In this document: positions 6,481 through 7,645 of the stretch, one piece after another
How the letters are laid out: each line of letters starts with the position of its first letter
How positions within the stretch are numbered: position 1 is the first letter of the stretch
NCBI GenBank assembly: GCA_030620035.1
Contig: JAUXAE010000052.1
Coordinates: 1 to 7,645 of the forward strand
Reading direction: 5' to 3'
Length of the DNA stretch: 7,645 nucleotides
Origin: Dehalococcoidales bacterium
GTDB taxonomy: Bacteria; Chloroflexota; Dehalococcoidia; Dehalococcoidales; JAUXAE01
Translations under genes and position numbers: made by a program
Notes under the pieces: model-generated
What the model saw: the letters and a program-made list of their open reading frames with translations, nothing else
Told to the model about the DNA's origin: nothing
The model's database searches: none

Positions 6481-6504
6481 CTGACTGCCATTTATGTTAT
6501 AAAT
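6476..6504 (+). promoter_or_regulatory. Candidate extended -10 promoter for purA
   Basis: TGTTATAAAT (6495-6504) has the TG-n-TATAAA form of an extended -10 element. A poor -35, TAGATA at 6474-6479, lies 18 bases upstream at the end of the preceding gene. The stretch 6490-6507 is strikingly AT-rich against the surrounding genes. Transcription would start near 6511, giving a leader of about 20 bases. Confidence 0.45.
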
Positions 6505-6519
6505 TTAGGAAATCGATAC

Positions 6520-6526
6520 AGGGGGA
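6520..6526 (+). promoter_or_regulatory. Ribosome binding site of purA
   Basis: AGGGGGA lies four bases before the ATG at 6531, a slightly tight but acceptable distance. It agrees with the start that gives the standard PurA N-terminus. Confidence 0.6.
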
Positions 6527-6530
6527 AGTA

Positions 6531-7645
6531 ATGCCGGTCATTGCTGTTGTTGGCGCCCAGTGGGGGGATGAAGGCAAGGGTAAGGTGATTGACCTGATGG
6601 CTGAGCGGGCACAGGTGGTGGTCCGCTTTTCCGGCGGTGACAATGCCGGGCATACCGTAATCAATCCCTATGGTGAGTTCCGGCTGCACCTTATCCCGTC
6701 GGGGATTTTTTACCCCGATGTTATCTGCATCATCGGTAACGGGGTGGCGGTCAACCCGGCCGTGTTCCTTGCGGAGAAGAAACAGCTAAATGAGCGCGGC
6801 ATTGATACCAGCCGGCTCCTGATCAGTGACCGGGCCCATCTGGTGATGCCCTATCACATTCTTCTTGATGACCTGGAGGAGACGGCCCGTGGCGGCAAGG
6901 CGCTGGGGACAACGCGTCGGGGTATAGGCCCTGCCTTTGTCGATAAGGTAGCTAGGTTGGGCATTAGGGCCGGTGAGCTCCTGGATAAAGAGACGCTTAG
7001 GGAGCGGCTGGAGTTTATTCTTGACTATAAGAACAGCATCTTGACCAATGTTTACGGCGCCGAGCCGCTGTCGCTTGATGAGGTATATGACCAGTGCTGC
7101 CACTATGCCGAGCAATTGAGTAGTCACTTCGGGGAAACAACGGGCCTGCTGGAGGAGGCGCTTGGCCGGGGAGAGGTTGTTCTCCTTGAGGGTGCCCAGG
7201 GGGCCTTACTTGACCCTGACTTTGGCACCTATCCCTACACGACATCTTCATCACCACTGGCCGGGGGTGGCTGCTTGGGGGCCGGTATCGGCCCCACCAG
7301 GATTAGCCAGGTGATTGGTGTCTTTAAGGCCTACTGTACCCGGGTTGGCGCCGGCCCCTTACCTACCGAGCTCAAGGATAAGACCGGTGATCTGATTCGG
7401 GAGCGGGCTCATGAGTACGGCACCACCACGGGCCGCCCCCGCCGTTGCGGCTGGTTTGATGCCGTGGCCGCCCGTTTTAGCCAGCGGATTAACGGCCTCA
7501 CTGGAGTAGCCATTACCCGCCTTGACATCCTTGATACCCTGCCCACCTTGAAGATATGTGTTGCCTACCGGCTGGATGAGAAGAGAATTGACTACTTCCC
7601 GGCCGATGCCACTAACTTGGCCCGGTGCCAGCCTGTCTATGAGGA
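6531..7645 (+). CDS. purA: Adenylosuccinate synthetase, 3' end outside the window
   Basis: PurA joins IMP and aspartate with GTP hydrolysis to form adenylosuccinate, the first committed step from IMP to AMP in the cytoplasm. The frame is open to the last base: 371 full codons of an expected 420-430 are visible. The N-terminal phosphate loop GAQWGDEGKGK includes catalytic Asp13, and GGDNAGHT includes His41, both at E. coli numbering. Further landmarks are TTRRGIGPAF with the DKVARLGIR segment, EGAQGALLDPDFGTYPYTTSS, the aspartate/IMP-binding loop TTTGRPRRCGWFDAV, and TRLD at 329-332, the counterpart of the NKxD guanine-recognition motif (commonly TKLD). It is preceded by its own promoter-like sequence, so it may be transcribed separately from the inositol-lipid genes. 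Confidence 0.97.
   Translation, partial: MPVIAVVGAQWGDEGKGKVIDLMAERAQVVVRFSGGDNAGHTVINPYGEFRLHLIPSGIFYPDVICIIGNGVAVNPAVFLAEKKQLNERGIDTSRLLISDRAHLVMPYHILLDDLEETARGGKALGTTRRGIGPAFVDKVARLGIRAGELLDKETLRERLEFILDYKNSILTNVYGAEPLSLDEVYDQCCHYAEQLSSHFGETTGLLEEALGRGEVVLLEGAQGALLDPDFGTYPYTTSSSPLAGGGCLGAGIGPTRISQVIGVFKAYCTRVGAGPLPTELKDKTGDLIRERAHEYGTTTGRPRRCGWFDAVAARFSQRINGLTGVAITRLDILDTLPTLKICVAYRLDEKRIDYFPADATNLARCQPVYE

Noticed and set aside
6461..6489. GGCAG/CTGCC inverted repeat over the stop of the CDP-alcohol transferase as a terminator.
   Set aside because: Five pairs around a nineteen-base loop, followed by ATTTATG rather than a T-run; a competing CAGCT/AGCTG pairing is equally weak.

Overview
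The window is a bacterial chromosomal segment, densely coded on the + strand only, with G+C in the mid-fifties by eye. It holds seven protein genes: infB, rbfA, truB, a 44-residue four-cysteine protein (DUF5679-like), a myo-inositol-1-phosphate synthase, a PimA-like GT4 glycosyltransferase, a phosphatidylinositol-phosphate synthase-type CDP-alcohol phosphatidyltransferase, and the first 371 codons of purA (eight counting that truncated one). The gene set, the small DUF5679-type protein and several TTG/GTG starts suggest Chloroflexota, perhaps Dehalococcoidia. This is a tentative assignment from recall of the families, not from a search.

Region 1 (28-3113) is a translation/RNA-maturation operon: infB (GTG start), rbfA starting at the base after the infB stop, and truB starting two bases after the rbfA stop. 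Region 2 (3114-3516) contains a promoter-like stretch with a perfect TATAAT, a consensus Shine-Dalgarno, the short TTG-started zinc-ribbon-like gene, and a 186-base non-coding leader that can form alternative hairpins. Region 3 (3517-6480) is an inositol-lipid operon: Ino1 would make inositol-1-phosphate from glucose-6-phosphate, the CDP-alcohol transferase would join it to CDP-diacylglycerol, and the GT4 enzyme would glycosylate the resulting phosphatidylinositol on the cytoplasmic face of the membrane. Together they predict an inositol phospholipid and possibly a PIM-like glycolipid, as in actinobacteria. Region 4 (6481-7645) is an AT-rich extended -10 promoter candidate followed by purA, cut off by the window end.

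No tRNA, rRNA, CRISPR array, insertion sequence, attachment site or replication origin was seen. The longest stretch without a gene is 186 bases. Most of the window is ordinary housekeeping sequence; the inositol-lipid operon, the tiny zinc-ribbon gene and the leader between them deserve most attention.
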